NCBI RefSeq assembly: GCF_027596085.1 | Contig: NC_072472.1 | Span: 6,386,745 to 6,450,744, forward strand | From: Anoplopoma fimbria | Taxonomy: Eukaryota; Chordata; Actinopteri; Perciformes; Anoplopomatidae | Reading direction: 5' to 3' | Length of the DNA stretch: 64,000 nucleotides | Shown: piece after piece, positions 1-15,600 of the stretch | Position numbering within the stretch: the first letter of the stretch is position 1 | Layout: each line of letters starts with the position of its first letter | Translations under genes and position numbers: made by a program | Notes under the pieces: model-generated | The model's database searches: none | What the model was told of the DNA's origin: nothing | Seen by the model: the letters and a program-made list of their open reading frames with translations, nothing else

Positions 1-3000
1 CACCTGTTCAACTTTCACCTGATCGTTCATAGTCAGTCATGTGAAGGAGAACTGTCAAAACATGTGCCAACTCTCAAAAATAAATAAAATAAATCTTGAT
101 TGGTTTGCTGGTGAAGTCTTGACATTAACGTGAGAACACAAAAAGAACCTGCTGAGTCAGAGACAGATCAGGCTTTAACTTCCCAAATAAGGATTGATAA
201 TAAAAAGTAAACAGCTGTGTGGCTGAAAACACAAAATGAGCTTGAACTAAACCTTCCATTCTTTCCACCATTAAAAAAACAACAAGTGATTTAACGTCTT
301 TTCACAGCTTACCACACAAATATCGAACCATTAAAGTACTTTTTTAAAAGGCCATACGGTGAATTTGTCTCCAAGTATGATTAGAAACTAGTTCACATAT
401 TAACTGACAATCTAACAAAATGGCACTCTGCATTTCTATGTACATAAATGTAATTCTCTGTTAATTTTCTTTCTCATTATTCTCAAATATATTATCATAT
501 TATATCTCATTATACAGTTTATTTATATATTAGATACTCCTGCAGTATATGAGGTAAAATTAGCTCCAACTCAACCAACTACAACATTAAAGTATTGCTT
601 ATATATTGAAATACACCAATAATAATAATAATAATAATAATAATCCAATAATATAACACCGATTGAGTACTTTTACTTAGAAGTGCCAATACTTCTATAT
701 ACAAGTCACATTTTGAACACAGGACTTTGTTTGAAATAGAGTACTTCTATAGTGTTGTATTGCTACTTATACTTCAGTAAATTGTATGAGTATCTTTCCC
801 ACCACTGCATGTGACACAGCATTTAAAAATAAAAGAGGAAGTTTATGAGACAGAAATGCATTTTGGACTTGGTCACTATTTATTCATCTGTAAATCATTT
901 TCCATTGTAACACAGGTTTCCTCTCTTCTCCTCTTTCCTCCTTTCTATCTGAATTTAGTCTTTGTTTTTATTTGTGCAAAATGAAATCTGAGCTCCAGTA
1001 TAAACCAAACAAGCCAGTGAGGGATATTTACAAAGTAGTTAGAAGCTAAACAGTCAAACTGTATTTGTCCTTATTTACTAAAGAGACCACACAGAGGTTT
1101 TGCTGAGCTAATATGAATGAAAAATAAGTTGGCTTCAAAAAATATCACTGGATTACAATCTGTGACGCATCACTTTATTGTTGCAGCTGGTAAAAGGTGC
1201 AGCTTATTTTAATAACTTTATATAGTGCTGGGTTGATTAATGTATAATAACACATCATAATCTTTAGTTGATTATATTTTGTATTCAAAATCTACTGAAG
1301 TACAAGGTATCATTTTTCCCTCTCAGAAGTATTGGTGTAGAAGTAAAAAGTAGGGAACAATTGAAATACTCAAGTCAAGGACAAGTACCTCAAAATCTTA
1401 CTTGAGTAAATGTACTAAGTTAAAATCCACAACTGATATTGAGTAGTTAAAACTAGCCACATTTTTGTACTTTGCCTTGTAGCATTTTGAATGCAGGACT
1501 GTATTTGTAACAGAGTATTCATACTCTGTGGTATTGCTCATTTGGTTTTACTTTTAAAAGCTCTGAATACTTCCTCCACCACTGCCTGTTAAGCAATTTC
1601 TAATATTTACTGCAAATATCTGGTCCAGCGAGTTCAAATGTTTTACATGTGATTTTTCATAACTGATTCCATCTCTTATCTTTTTTGTTGAGCTGACAAT
1701 GTTAGCCTGTTTCGATAATATTTGCACAAACCAACTATATTGTAGCTCATTTACGTCTGTGGTATAAATTGGAGCTGTAACAGCTGACGTCTCCTCCCAT
1801 TCCAGTTTGTCAGGTGTGATCCTGTTCAGTCCTGGACATACTCAAACAGAGCTTCACCATGTCATGAAATAGGCTACTTCTTTGCACATTAAGAACACAT
1901 ATTACTGTGACCACTACAGCAAAAAATGCAGCAAAATGGAGGTGCGTTTGTGTATTTAACTTGCTTTGGTTACCTTCACATGAATCTAACATCCTTTGTT
2001 CAGACTTGAGTCCTGCTAAAATGTTACAGGTTCAGTCTTGTACGATTACAGTCACGACTTTAATGTAGAGGTGAAGATGGTACTTATTCAGAAGTCAGTT
2101 AGCGTAGCTTAGCATAAAGACTGGAAACGGAGGGAAACAGCTAGCCCGGCTCTGTGCAGAAATTGAAATAAAAACAGCGACCAGCACATCTAAAGCTCAA
2201 TAATTAACACGATGTATCTTGTTTGTTGAGTCCGAAAATGTTTTCAGATGATTCCTGTAAAAACAACTTTCAAAAGGCTCAATTTCAAACCAGGAAAATT
2301 CAGAAAATCCATAAAGAGACATCAACAGTGGAAATATCTAGGTTGGAAATGTGGAAAATTTGGTTTCAGACACGCCATTATCAAAGATTTACATTTGGGT
2401 AATACATTAGTCTCATTCCCAAAGGGAGCTTTTCATGTGAAAGCTGAGCTGCAGCCTGAATGTGAACTGTGTTAATCAAAAACACCCAGCAGCAGAAGAT
2501 ATCCACATCTGATACTTCTTACTCTATTCATGTTGTGTTTAAAGTATTTTTACTCTTTTTTTGTTAAATTTATATTAGGCAGATCATTAAATTATAGCAG
2601 ACCACGGAGAGTTTAGATGTATATAATGTTTTTTACTTAAGGGTTAATTTAAGATTTTTGCATGAGGACAAAGGAAAAGATAGTAAAGACAGTTTTTGAT
2701 CAACAAGAAATCTTTGACTTATCCTGTTTAGGTTGTTGGCCAAAGATGTTTGGATAAAAAAGAAAAGGAGGGAGAGTTCCTGTGACAAGATTATTAATAG
2801 ATGCATTCCCCAGATTGTATTAGGGAGACGTTCACTCCCGTTAAGAGACTGCAGGAATTGCAGAATGACATCACTCTGATTTTTCATGCTTCATATTGAA
2901 AAATGCTCATAATGTATGTGGTACTCTAGTTTTTAAGGTTAATTATGTTTACTTATCTGGCTTTAATTGTGGACAGTACATTTACTCAAGTACTTTATAC

Positions 3001-3495
3001 TTCCACTCCACTTCAAAAGCAAATATTGTACTTTTTACTCCTCTAAATGTATTTAATAACTTGGCAGAGTCAGATTAATAATACAACATTTTACAACCAC
3101 AAATACATTCTGATGTATGATCAAAATAATTTGACCCCCAAGGGTTAATTCAAAAGCTAACAATAGAGGTGTTTTTCTTATTAAGGTCAACCTCATGATA
3201 TAAACGTGATGGACAAAATAAAAGTAAAAACATATGGTCTTCTAGGAACTTTTATTTTGTCTCCAGTGTGTCATATCCTGTGGAGGATATGGCCTTATAT
3301 AGACGTTTTTATATGCGTGTGGTTTATTTCTTGGTGTAGTTGAAGGAAAATTGAATCAAGAGTGTGTAATAAAAACATAAACAGGGCTCTACAGAATTAG
3401 TTACATAAATAAATGGAAGAATAAACATGTGACTGAAATATCCTCCCATGTGGAGATGAACGCTTGGAGCAAGGCGCCCGTGACCTTTGACCCAC
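1..3495. other. Intron 3 of the ARID5-like gene (no exon seen)
   Basis: AT-rich sequence with no splice-bounded coding segment recognised. It holds an (AAT)n run near 618-643, several decayed copies of the teleost 'agtacttta-caagta' repeat (about 660-805, 1310-1590 and 2960-3080) and one copy of the 'gcttagcataaagactgga' repeat near 2095-2240. Confidence 0.6.
2095..2240 (+). repeat. Teleost interspersed repeat (gcttagcataaagactgga family)
   Basis: Contains the phrases 'gcgtagcttagcataaagac' and 'acagctagcccggctctgt' followed by 'ctcaataattaacacgatgt'. I recognise these as parts of a repeat common in teleost genomes. A shorter copy in reverse orientation is near 20440-20530. Class (SINE or MITE) is not decided here. 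Confidence 0.5.
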
Positions 3496-3603
3496 CTCTC
3501 CGTGCTCCCTGGTCCGCCCCTTCGGTGTGTCCTCAGGCAGGAAGTAGAGTCTGGCGCTGGCCAGAAGGTGGCGTCGTGTCTGGTCCTCCCACAGTAAGGT
3601 CAC
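3496..3603 (-). CDS. ARID5-like coding exon 3 (BAH-like region, second part)
   Basis: Acceptor TTTAG, 108 nt, donor GTGGGT. Encodes 36 residues containing LLWEDQTRRHLL and LYFLPEDTPKGR, then ending REHGE. The family equivalent is LLWEERTSRQLL and LYFLPEDTPQGR. No further exon is recognisable between here and the left edge. Confidence 0.85.
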
Positions 3604-6600
3604 CTAAACATGAAGAAGAAGAAGAACACAAAGTCAACACAGTTGTCTGAAAACCTTTGATTACTGGGGGTTTCCAAACAGCATTTTTTATTCGTGTATT
3701 TAACTATAAATACAATAATAATATTTAGTTTGAACATGTTCTTCTGAGAGCTGAGAACATTCTGCAACCTTCAGGCTGATTAAACACATCTGACTGAGCT
3801 CAGAAATGCAAAGTAGTCAAACTGAAAACCAGCCAGTTACACTTGACAGACAACATTTGTCAAAAGATTAAAGAGTTTAACAGAACGTTTCTAGAGTTAC
3901 CAAAACTCTAGTTAACCTATACCACTGTTAAAAATAGGTAATGCTGGGAAAGAGTTGTGTACTTTATAATTTGTGATACCCAGAGATATCCTCAGGCAAT
4001 ATTATGGTTTTTTAAAAATATTATTGTGTTATATTATAATGTCTTGTAACCTTGAACGAGAGGGAGATACGCAATGTTTGACATTCACTGCTTTAAGAAT
4101 TTAAGATAAAACCAGATTAAGAGTCTAAGGCTTTACTTAGATACAGTGGGGATTTGAGCTAAAATAAATATGTTGTTGTGGTTTAAGTGTAGACCGGGAT
4201 ACAGAGATGAGGATACGGAAAAGGAAATCAGGTGAGTGTCAGACAGAAAGATGAATATTGAGCCTAAAAAACAACAACTACAGGCTGGTAAGTCGGGTGT
4301 TAAAGACGTCATTATGTGAACTGAACTGAAGTGGACCAGATTGTTCAGGTTTGGAGGTCAAATGTGATTCTTGGCTGAATCAAAAGGAGACGTTTTCAAG
4401 CTGTATTAAAATGTAATTAAACTTGAATAAATACAGTTGTTGGTAGTAGATGTTTAAATGGATATCAAAAAGGGAATTATGAACTTTTTAACTTCCATCC
4501 AAAAATAAATATGCAATTGGTAAAAGTTTATGTTGAAGAACATTCTTTTTGCCATTGTATCAAAATCAGTGTAGGGAATCCCCCTAGCGGGTCTCCCACC
4601 ACAAATACAATCTTACTCTAAGACTAGTAGTTATCTTGAATAACTATGTTGAATACACTTCCTGTATGTCGCTTTGGATAAAAGCGTCTGCTAAATGACT
4701 GTACTGTAATGTAATGTAATGTACTCTGTGGGAACCACTGCACCGTGTGTTGCTGCTGCAGTCTGTATGTTAATCAGACAACACTCAGTGGTGAAAGCGT
4801 TTTAGGTCTGACTGTGAAAGACTTTTACATCAAAGTGACCGGAGGTGTTTATTCTGACACGAGACCGACATGTTGAATTGCAGATTTATGCAACGGGCTG
4901 CGCGTCTGAAAAGGGGCTCCATTTGTTGTTGTTTGTTAGTGACCCATTGATTCTTACTGATTTGTATTGATTTAGTAAAGAAGACAAACTTGTTAGTTCA
5001 GTTTCTTTGACTCATTTGTTTTAGCTCATTGTTTCTCTCTTTCCAGTGTTTAGTGTTTGAACAAAAGACGTCCCATCCGTCATCACAATCATGTACTGTC
5101 AATACAGAACTGTCAACCTAAATACAAGCTCATTAACGCTTCTTCAGCTCCTGACCTGAATCCACTAAATTTAGCCTTGCCATGGGATGTAGACTCAATA
5201 AAACATACTATTAGTCTACTATAGCTCATGTGAGCAGGCAGGAGTGCAGCAGCGTGACCCATTTAGGATTCAATTAGTACAATTAGTTTGGGTTAGACAG
5301 CAAGTTTAACAACAGTTAAAGGGGCACTACAAAGCAAATTTACAATTTTGGTGAAAACAGTTGAATAATGTCTTCTGTGGCTCTGCAGGAGCTTTGTAAA
5401 ATCACACCTGCTGTTTATCAGTCAGGGATGGTCTAATGAATGATATCAAGTTGCATTATGGGAACTGTTGTATCCAGTGTTTATGGAGCTACTCGGGACT
5501 AGAATTCTGAATATCTCTGCCTCAATTAAATTTGTTGTAATGCAAGCTTTTTTTAGTAATGATTCAATAGTATTACCTTTGATGTGTTAATAAACAAGCT
5601 GTGAGCAAAACATTTGAAATATTATCACCTTGTAAAGTTTATATTACTAATGCATAACAATAGCTTCAAATCATTCACAACCAGTGGATCCGAAGCAACA
5701 CGAACATTCACTGTCTAACGTTCACTCTCTTTTAGCGCCGCTTTTGGTCTCCACCATCTCCTGAGGGAAATATCTGTCTCTTTATCTGCTTAATGCTCAA
5801 CTATGTTCACTAGCTGCTCTCTGACTGTGTGTGTCTTCTGTTTACTGCTGAGCAGGTAGTGTAACCTGTCAATCTGAGGGGAACTGCAGAGTCAGCTGAC
5901 AATTCTCTTGGTTCCTTAAGAAGAGCGACCCCCTTTAACATTATACAGTCATGTGAGCCGTCGTTGTTATTAGAATTATGATGATAGCAGCTTTAATCTG
6001 ACATATGAGCAGGTAATCTCACCTCTGCGATGCATACTGGATCCTGCGGGCCACAGCGGATGAAGTAGAACTCCCCGAGCTTCCACACCTGGACCGGCCC
6101 GTCGGGTTGAGCTCTGCTGCCAACCGACTTATAGAAGGCGTAGCTGCCTCGCTGGCAGGAGGGGGCACCCAACCACTGAAAGTAACAGACAAGACAGCAC
6201 TGATGAGGAAGAGTTAAAGACCCACGTGCGGCTCAACAGGCTGTGGCACCCATGGCATTTTCACGGTTTGAGTTTGGCATTTTAATAACGATCGTAGACC
6301 AGACTAAACACCAGAGACAGAAATACCATCTGTAGTTGAATGTGATCTCAGCTTCCTGATGAAGCAACATAAGACTGAGAAAAGGAAATACGTTAGAGAT
6401 GAGGAAACTAAGATTCTCTAAACCTAGAGGTTCAGGAATAAAGGAAAAGAAACTGCAGAGAGTCAACGTTAAAGAGTTAAGTCATATGTAACAAAATCTT
6501 ATTTAAAAATCACATTTGTAAAAACATAAATTATTACAAATCAAGCCAGCAACATTCAGTTACGTCTCTCTCACAATTAACGTAAATGCCGTTTTGTAGA

Positions 6601-9600
6601 ACAAATTTTAAAAAAGGTATATTCTCTCCCCAAACATCTTTCTACAATGATTTATTGCCTTTATTTAATAGTGATCGTCAGGAAAGGGGGAGGATTCGAA
6701 ACCCTCAGCCTTGGTACATTCTCAGTGTTATAAAATTCTGCCTTTTCTACAATTATATATTTGCATGCATTACAAGGGGAAAACACCAGAGATAAATACA
6801 ATGAATATAAAGTTTAAATGCCTGTGTGCTACATGGAGCCCAAGGTGTCTCCCCTACGTTTTCTAGGGTGCGTTCAAGCCACAAATTCAAGCCACGAAAA
6901 TCCAAATCTGTCAACACCTCTGACAATAGAGGTGTGCTTGCAGTGAAGCAGCGTATTAAAGATGTATAAACAGCAACTCAGAGCAGGATATTGTATTACA
7001 GTCTATTAAAACACTCGAAGGGGAAATGTTAAAAATTAACTCCTCTGACTGTTGAGAATGCCAGAGACATATCTGCAACTCCTGATAGTGACTCAAATTA
7101 TGTTCAGATATCAGTGAAGCTGAAGACAGTGATGCACTTTCCTTTTGTTCAACATGTAATGAAGCCTGCAGTGACATAACTACTGCCAGTTCTACTGCCA
7201 ATAAAGTAAACATGACGAATATTAAGACATGTATAGACCTGTATGATCTTAATCATCTGTATGTCACAATTCTTTTCCAGATAAAATCCATTTAACTTTT
7301 TGACATTAGAAAAAAAAAAAATGAAATATCAAACAGCTGACTTTGCAAAAGGATAGCTTACTTCCTGTAATCATTAGCTACACTACAACACAGTGGTCAC
7401 ACTACCCGTTTAACTGATCTGAAAAGCCTTTGCATCCACGTGTTGGATAAAAATAAACATCCACAGTTAAAGGGTTACATTATTAGAAATATTTCAGCCT
7501 TTTAAATTTTACTTTCACCCTGATGCAAAGTATGAAGGCCACATGATTCCCGGAAAGCAGTGAATCATCAGCTGTAGTTAATCATTCAGTGTCTGTTATG
7601 TATTGCAGAGGATCCATCTTGTAAATTTGTTGTTTTCTTTTTTGTCAAGAACTAAATCTCACAGGATTTAGATTTTTCACAGGTTTAAATTTATTAACAA
7701 TTTGGAGTGATTATGCCTCTCTGAACTCTCCTTTTAATGATTAAAATGTTATGTGTATGTTGTTAACAAAGGGCAAATATTAAATTGCTTGAGTATGCTG
7801 GGTAATGTCCACACTATGGCATAAAGTCATGTGACCTTCTCAGGTCACATCTCATCGGAGGGTCCTGCAGCCCCGTTATCACCTCATAACAAATGAAAGT
7901 AACTACTCTCACTACTGCTTTCATTTCACACATCAATTTCCTTCTTTATGACTTGAAGCAGCGCCACTCCTCATCACTGTGCCCTTTGTACGTACATGAA
8001 TACCAACTGGATATCAAACCACATCCTTTGTGTGTTTTAAAGATATTAAACGCTGAAAGTAAGGGCTGTCTTATTTTAGAAATTGCCAAGAATTAATTAT
8101 TAGTGAAATTGTACGCTTCACCTAAAATCATTCAAACATTACCACCAGCTGTAAACAACTGTTTTAATTGCCATCTTTATCCTTGTTATCATTTATTTAT
8201 CATATTTTAATTATGTAAGTCAAAATAAAGTGTGTGTGTTCCTGTAAAACAGAGAACTCCTGCAAATTAGAGCAAGAATTCAGTGAGTTAACCTTGTATA
8301 AATAAAGGTTTCAGCTAATGTGCACCCAATGAGACACAAACCAACCACTTTCCTGCAAGTGCTTCAAAGTAAAAGCCATAATGCCCTACTCTTTGGTAGA
8401 TGGCTTTTACTTTGAAACAGCTACAGGAAGTGTTGCATTTGCATCAACTTTGGAAACATGACAAATGTGTTCTGCTGCTCAGTTTGTCATGTGATGTTTT
8501 GGGCTCAGATTTAGGCAGTTAGAAAATGTTTCACGTATTTGCTGTACATTGTTGTTATTTATGCATAATTTATGAGGTTCAAAGGTCGGGCCTCACCTAT
8601 CGACTATTTTCAGAATAAATTGATCTGTAGATAATTTTTTGGTCAATAAAAGATGAGAAAATACTGAGAAATGTCCCCCACAAGTTCCAAAAGTTCAAAG
8701 TGTTTTGTCTGGATCAAAAGTCCAAAACTGATGGATTTTTTATTTATAACAAAACAAATATTTGGTGCTTAATAAATGATTTTAACAATTTGAGAAATTA
8801 AAAAGAATATATTGTAGCTTCTTTCTTATATTAATCTAATTTTATAAAATCTCAATCAACAAAATCAACACAACACTAAAGCAACTTAAAGTCCAACAAG
8901 CTTTAAATTAAACGTCATAGAAATGCGTTACTTCTTTATTATGAAGTGTGTTTTTGTTTCTTCTTCCACGTTTTCTTATCTGACAAAAATTACAAAATCG
9001 TATTTCTTTCCCCAGAGCTGACAGTTATTGTATAGAAGTGTTTTGACAGATTCTGTCACAGCAGTTTGACTTCCTTCATCTGCTAGTCAGTGGGAGTGTT
9101 CAGCTGCTGTGACTAAACCTCAATTTTCATTACACCTTCATTTCATGTGGCTCAAAAAAGGTGGATGTTTTGACGCCGTTTGTCATTTTAACGTTGAGGT
9201 ACAACGGAAAAAAACAACAGAACAGATCGTTGTTGTAAATTGGAAGCTTTGAGCTGCATGCTGGTTTATAATGGGTCCTTTAACAAGCACTAAATGAACC
9301 TAATTCAGAAAACGCCTGTATTACGCTTCACTTCAGCAGAGGCTTATTGTTAAATCTCAAATTGGGCGAGGCACTGTGAACATTATTCATCTCAGTTTCT
9401 CTCAGGGGTTAGACCTGCTTTGAATGAAATTTCCCTTTATGTATTCGGAAGGAATAAATTACAATCAAGAGCTGAAAACAATTAGTCGATGAGGAAATTT
9501 TTTTAAATCACATTGTCTGCAAAAGGTTTTGTTAAGCTTTCTTATATGAAACATAAGAAATTTAAAAACAACAAAGGTTCTCTAGTTCGAGCATCTTCTT

Positions 9601-12600
9601 TTATCTGCTTTATATTGTTGTAAACTGAAAAACTGAAAATGATGATGATGAACGCCATCTTGGACTCTGGGAAATTGGGACAGATATTTTTTCATAGATT
9701 AATAACTTGATACTGAAAAGAATTATTAGAAGCAGCCTTACCAAAATAAACATTGTTTATATTTCTTTAAAACAAAAATATATTAGAGCTGAAACGACAA
9801 GTCGTGTTGCCGATTAGTCTACAGACAGATCATTTATTGGCAAAACATTTTCAATCAATAATAAATAGCCATTTTTTTAAAGCAAAAATACAAAAAGGTT
9901 CCATCTTCTCAACTTTGAATATTTTCTGTGTCTTTGTTTTGAAACTGAATATCTTTGGATGTTGAACTGGTTGTTACCACTGACACGTCCACCATGTTTT
10001 CTCAAACAGGTCTTACAGAAGCATTCAACCTGATTATTAATGAAATGTATTCATAAAGCTGCTATAGGTGACTCATACTTCATAATCAATACATTGAATT
10101 TCTAGCTGTATAATGAATTAATAGAGAAAATAACATTAATGACGATGAAAATAATTGTATTTTGCAGCACTAAAATGTTGAAAAATATAAAATGCTAATA
10201 TTAAAACAGACTTATTAAGTATTGATAGAGTGTTCATAACCTAAAATATGTTTTCCAGCAGTCATACTGGCGTCAGCTAATGGGGATCCAGTTAAAAAAA
10301 CCAATAATACACAAACAATAAACAGCAGCTTCCCCTTTTTGTCCTCTAAATGGCGAATGTGCCATTTGGCTAAAATGAATCTCATGTGGAGTTTGTCTTT
10401 GTTTAATCTACAGCTCGGTTTACATGGAGCTTCCTGTATGTTGACACTCTGTAAGAGATGAGGAGCACTTGATCCGTCTTACCTCACAAGCAGATAATGC
10501 TTGCTGTTTGTGGGTGTTAACGCGGCTGGAAACAATAAATCAAGCTCACCTCGAGCGGGTTCATACATCTGAAAGCCAATACTGTCTTTAACGCTGCTGC
10601 TGGCTGAATAAACCTGCAGTTTTGATTTCACTGTTTGGTAAGAGGAAGTGTGAGGAGCCCCGGGCCTCCGACACCCAGAGTGGTTTGTGGAAAAGCATAA
10701 AACCAAAACACACCTTCAAAACATGGAGGCAGTTTGTCTTGATTCCACAGCTGTTTCGAGGCTTGGAGGTCTGATGGCGTGTCATTAAACTGGTTGCCTT
10801 TGTTTCACACATCAGTACCAGACCTTTAAACAGAAAATACTTTCTCCTTGATGATTATCTGTGTCTGCCAGGGAGCTACCATTTTGGATCTTGCCAAAGC
10901 TTCAGTCAGCTGTGTTTTTATTCACATACCAGTAAATCCACAGGCCGATCTGACTTGTTTTAACAGAAACTGAGTGTAGTTCTTTTTCTTAATAATGCCA
11001 TTTAAATATGAAAACAATAACAGAGATACAACATAATAGTTATCTAGGGTTTTTTTTTGCTTATATATTACAGCAGGTTATGTTTCACTCAAAAACTTTT
11101 GACTCCAAATAAAAAGGTCACATCTGGCGAAAGTTTCAATTCAGTTTTTTGGGGACTTTATGTCAAGGTTAGAGTGTGATTTAGCAAAAACATGGCTTTT
11201 GTTTTTGTATAAACAAGTACAAATAAAGATTTTATTTATATATAATATCTCCCAAATGCCTTCTTGATTAATGAATTTGTTGTTTGATCACCTTTAGGTT
11301 TTAAAACCTATAGATGAGTACAGTTTATCATAAAACACAGCAAATATTGTAAATTGGAGAAGCTAGAACCAGTTGATTTGGCATTTTTCCTTAAAAAAAA
11401 TACCTAAGCCAATAAATTCCATATACATTTTGTATATTTTCCTTTAGATCAGATGGAATTATTGTTATTAATTATCACCAGACTTATCCTTTAATGATAT
11501 TAAAGATGTATCATGCCTCCTTTCTTTATGAAAATATCAAAATGTATTCAAGATGATCGACTCAAACGTGAGCAAACCAGCTGTTTTATGTACAACACAG
11601 CAGACATGATGTTTTTACAGCCCTAAAACAAGACAACGCTGCCATGAAAATACTGCTGTTTTTTCTGATATTGAACCCATCTCGCAGCCTCTGCGTCTCT
11701 GTAATCCCCTGTTTGGAGTTAGAGGCGAGAAAAGACTGAATTACAGCAGCTTTACATGAAACATAATATACAACCCCACAGCTGCAACGTGCAAGCCGCA
11801 AATGACCCGAAACATCAAACAAATATTACTCAGTGACACACTAGGCAGTTATTATCCTTTGTCCGGTTTGAGGCTGCAACCGTTGATTATTTTCACTACT
11901 GAATGATCAGCTAATGATCTGCTGATTAATTATTCGACTTTTCATTTCCGAGAGCCCAATGTGGCGTCTTCAAATGTCTTGTTTTGTTCCAACGAGCAGT
12001 CCAAAACCCAAAGATATTCCGTTAAGAGCTGCAGCAATTAGTCAAAAATGTATCGAGCGAGAAATGAATTGGCAACTATCTAAATAAAACATTTGTCCTT
12101 CAAGACATTTTTTGAGAAAAAAAACGCCAAAATGTAGCTGGTTCTCGCTTCTCAAATGGGAATATTTGCTTTTACGTCCTCTGTGAGAGTACACTCTTCA
12201 TTTCATTGGGTTTTGGACCGTTGGTTGGACAAAACAAGACATTAAATATGGATTTTGAAATTGTGAAATACATATTTTTTTAGTGAAAACAATCAATTGA
12301 CTAATCAAGCAATTGGCATTTGTGAATGAAAAAGCAAAACAACTGAAAGTTTGAATTGATGCATCACATGCTTACATTTTGAGTGGATCTAATCAATTAG
12401 TCGACTAATTCCTTGAGATCTATCTAGTCTTATCTCAATGTTACACGCAATTCATAGAATTTCAGTTAACTAACAAAATTAAAGAAAGCTTTTAACAAAA
12501 GTTTGCGGTGAGTGTTAAGAGCGGACACTAAAGCTTATTTTCAATGTAAATTGATCACCAAGTCTTGAAAAATGTCTCCAAAATGTCCATCTGAAGTTCC

Positions 12601-15600
12601 CAGAGCCCAAAGTGACATCTTTAAATGTCTTGTACTGACTGAACAAAGTCTAAAACCCAAATATATTCAGCTTACTATGATACAAAACAGAGAAAAGCAG
12701 AACATTCTCACATTTGAGAAGCTTTAACCAGAGAATATTTGGAGTTTTCTTTCTTTCAAAATGAATAATGAATTGATTATCAAAAACAGTTGCTTTTCGG
12801 TTTTCTTTCACTCTAACAAATGTATCAAATGATTAATTGTTGCAGCTCTAATGTTCGAATGAAGCATCGCTGAACAATTTAACATGTGTGACAGATTTTT
12901 CATATTAAGTGAATCAAATTAAGCGGACAGAGGTCACATTCACCATATCTACACGATATAAAAGTCCTAGCACACGGTATAAGCTCAGGCTGTGTCCGGC
13001 TGTGCAGCTGCTTTTCATTTATTTTAATAAATGGATTATGAAGATTCGCAAAATATAAAAAAGGCACAAACTGTATTTCCTCCTCGATCGGTTTCTAAAC
13101 CAGCCAGTCAATCGAGTTTCCCTGCCTGCTGCCTAAATGCAGAATCTTCTCAAATCCTCACTCCTGTGTTGATCATCCACAATCCCCACCCCTACCCAGC
13201 ACACCCTCCCCCACCCAATACTCATACCCCACCACAGGCAGAACCTCCTCCCCCACCCGCTGTAGCTCTGCAGACCAGCTGCAGCAGGCCCAGGATCAAT
13301 TTTTAGAAAGATACGGAATAAATGTCACAGCAGAAAATATACATCAGCCATACACAGGGATATTAATACCAAAAAAACATCGCCACATAACATAATGCAG
13401 TCATGATGTTTAATTACGTCATGATAGCATATAACAGACTCTTTAAAAAAGGACCCTGTGGTAAAACTGTAAGATACCAAAAAAAACACTTGTGAAAAAC
13501 AACGTCAAACGAGACAAGCTCACTATCACTTGGAGACTTTGAGTCTCTACATGAACTTGATATTTGTATTTAAATAAATATTACGGTTACACCCGAAGCG
13601 AGACTAAGACTGCAACAGACAAGGTCACTGTTGAATGTCAAACTTACTCTATATGCCCTGCTATATGAGGTGAAACTGAAAAGAACCACAGGAGGATTAA
13701 ATCAAACAGAGTTCTTGTGGACTATTATAGAGATACAACAAGAGCACATTTAAAATCACTGCAGGGCGTCTTAGATACTATACAAAGCCCATAAAGCAAG
13801 AATATAAGAAGACAGTGAAGAGAAAGTATCTAAACAAACTGCAAGAGCCTATAGGAATATCATTAAGACACGATAGGATGAAATAAATGTTAAATATTCA
13901 ATGTAAAGCCAGCACTGAGTCCCACAGGTACATTTCAAGTCAATATTAAGATGTTACAGATGTGTGCTTTAGTGATACAAGAGCGATTAAATAAAATAAA
14001 CTACAGCTTAACACAGATACAATGTAAGGCTCTAAAAATGTTATATTGAGTCATTAGGATACAAATAGCTTTTTATGTACAAATTATGAACATTAAGTTT
14101 GATAAAAAACACTACCGAGTTCCCTGAAGGCAGTTTTCGATGATATAAACAAATAGAAAATATAAATCAGAGATGTTTCTAGGTGTGCGGCCGCAGTAAA
14201 CTCATTATCTACGCGTCCAAGACGCACACTGCTTATTTGTATTTATTTGTGTAATGTTTTGTAAATAAACATATATGAATGAAACATAATTATAACCATA
14301 TTACATCAAATACTAGTTACGATTTGTCAAAAACACAAATTTGATTGGAGACCCACTAAAATGACCACCTGTGGGTCCTGCAGACGTCACTCTGAATACA
14401 TTAAGACATTAAGTCTCTGCTGTGTGTTGCGAGCACATAGGTGAATATAATCAATGTTTTTATGGATTACTATACTGTGGACGTCACATGAGGTAGTATA
14501 ATCAACAAAGACTAAACAGTGTCATTAACAATAACAGCATCATTTTATATTTGTATACGAGCTGAATAAAAAAGGAGAAATAATAGATTAAAAGTAAGTG
14601 ATCTCTACAAACTTAATATGATCCACTATATGAATATTGTAGCCATGTATTCAAGGAATATTATCGTAATAAAGGCTTTTTATTATGATACAAGGGACAA
14701 TATAATACAAGACACAACAGAGTACTATAGACAGTATTAGCCTCTTGACGAGTATTACAGGATTATTTAACAGGCATTTAAGGGAACACAAAAGGAGACT
14801 GAATAACATTAAGAAAGGTAAAATCACTATTTAGCTCCACAGGTAGAATATAAGCCCTTATTAGTATTTAAAATATATTTTACGTAATATTATAGTAATA
14901 GTCTAACAGGATTCAGTCACCATGAAGTCAGATTAGGTGTCCACTGGCTCCTGTGAGCCTCTAGAGAGAATTATAGGTTTATTTCTGGACCATCACACTG
15001 GATTCAATATGAGATGGAATATAATTAAGTGAGAATTAGACGGACAACGTATTAGACATTAGAGGTATAATAAAAAGGAGCATTAAATCATTTTCTTTGA
15101 CAAAAATCGTGAATGAGTGGTATAAAATGAGATAAAATCACTACTTAGCTCTACATACACAATATACGCCATGAGGGCTAACCTATATTATTGATAAATT
15201 CAAGGTCTAAGAATAGCATTAAATCAGTTAAAGCCACCACTGATTCCTGTAAGCCACTATAAAAAGGATTTAATAGAATTGTGGTAGGGAGATTATGATA
15301 AAGATAAAGACACTATGGTGTATGATAAGACACAATCATACTCCATAAATGAGTATTATATGAATTTCAAACAACTCATTGACTACGCCAAACCAATCAA
15401 ATTCATTTTTAAGATTATTATACGCAATATGGTACGTAAATAAGCATAGTTATGTATGATCAGGACAATATTGAGTACTATACGACAAATATTAAAAGGA
15501 ATAGTAAACAGTTACTTATAAGAATATGAGATGGAACAAGAAAAGGAAAGAATGAAATACGATAATAAATGAACTGGTGAGCTCTACAGAGTATCAGCCA

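Larger units (their letters stand above)
3604..6022. other. Intron 2 of the ARID5-like gene
   Basis: No exon seen. It includes a retroelement-type 3' tail near 4665-4725 and part of a teleost repeat at about 5725-5995 that is shared with 55425-55725. The remainder is AT-rich sequence without visible structure. Confidence 0.5.

Noticed and set aside
13031..13306. Proline-rich 91-codon frame on the plus strand
   Set aside because: C-rich low-complexity stretch in an intron; no splice or family evidence.
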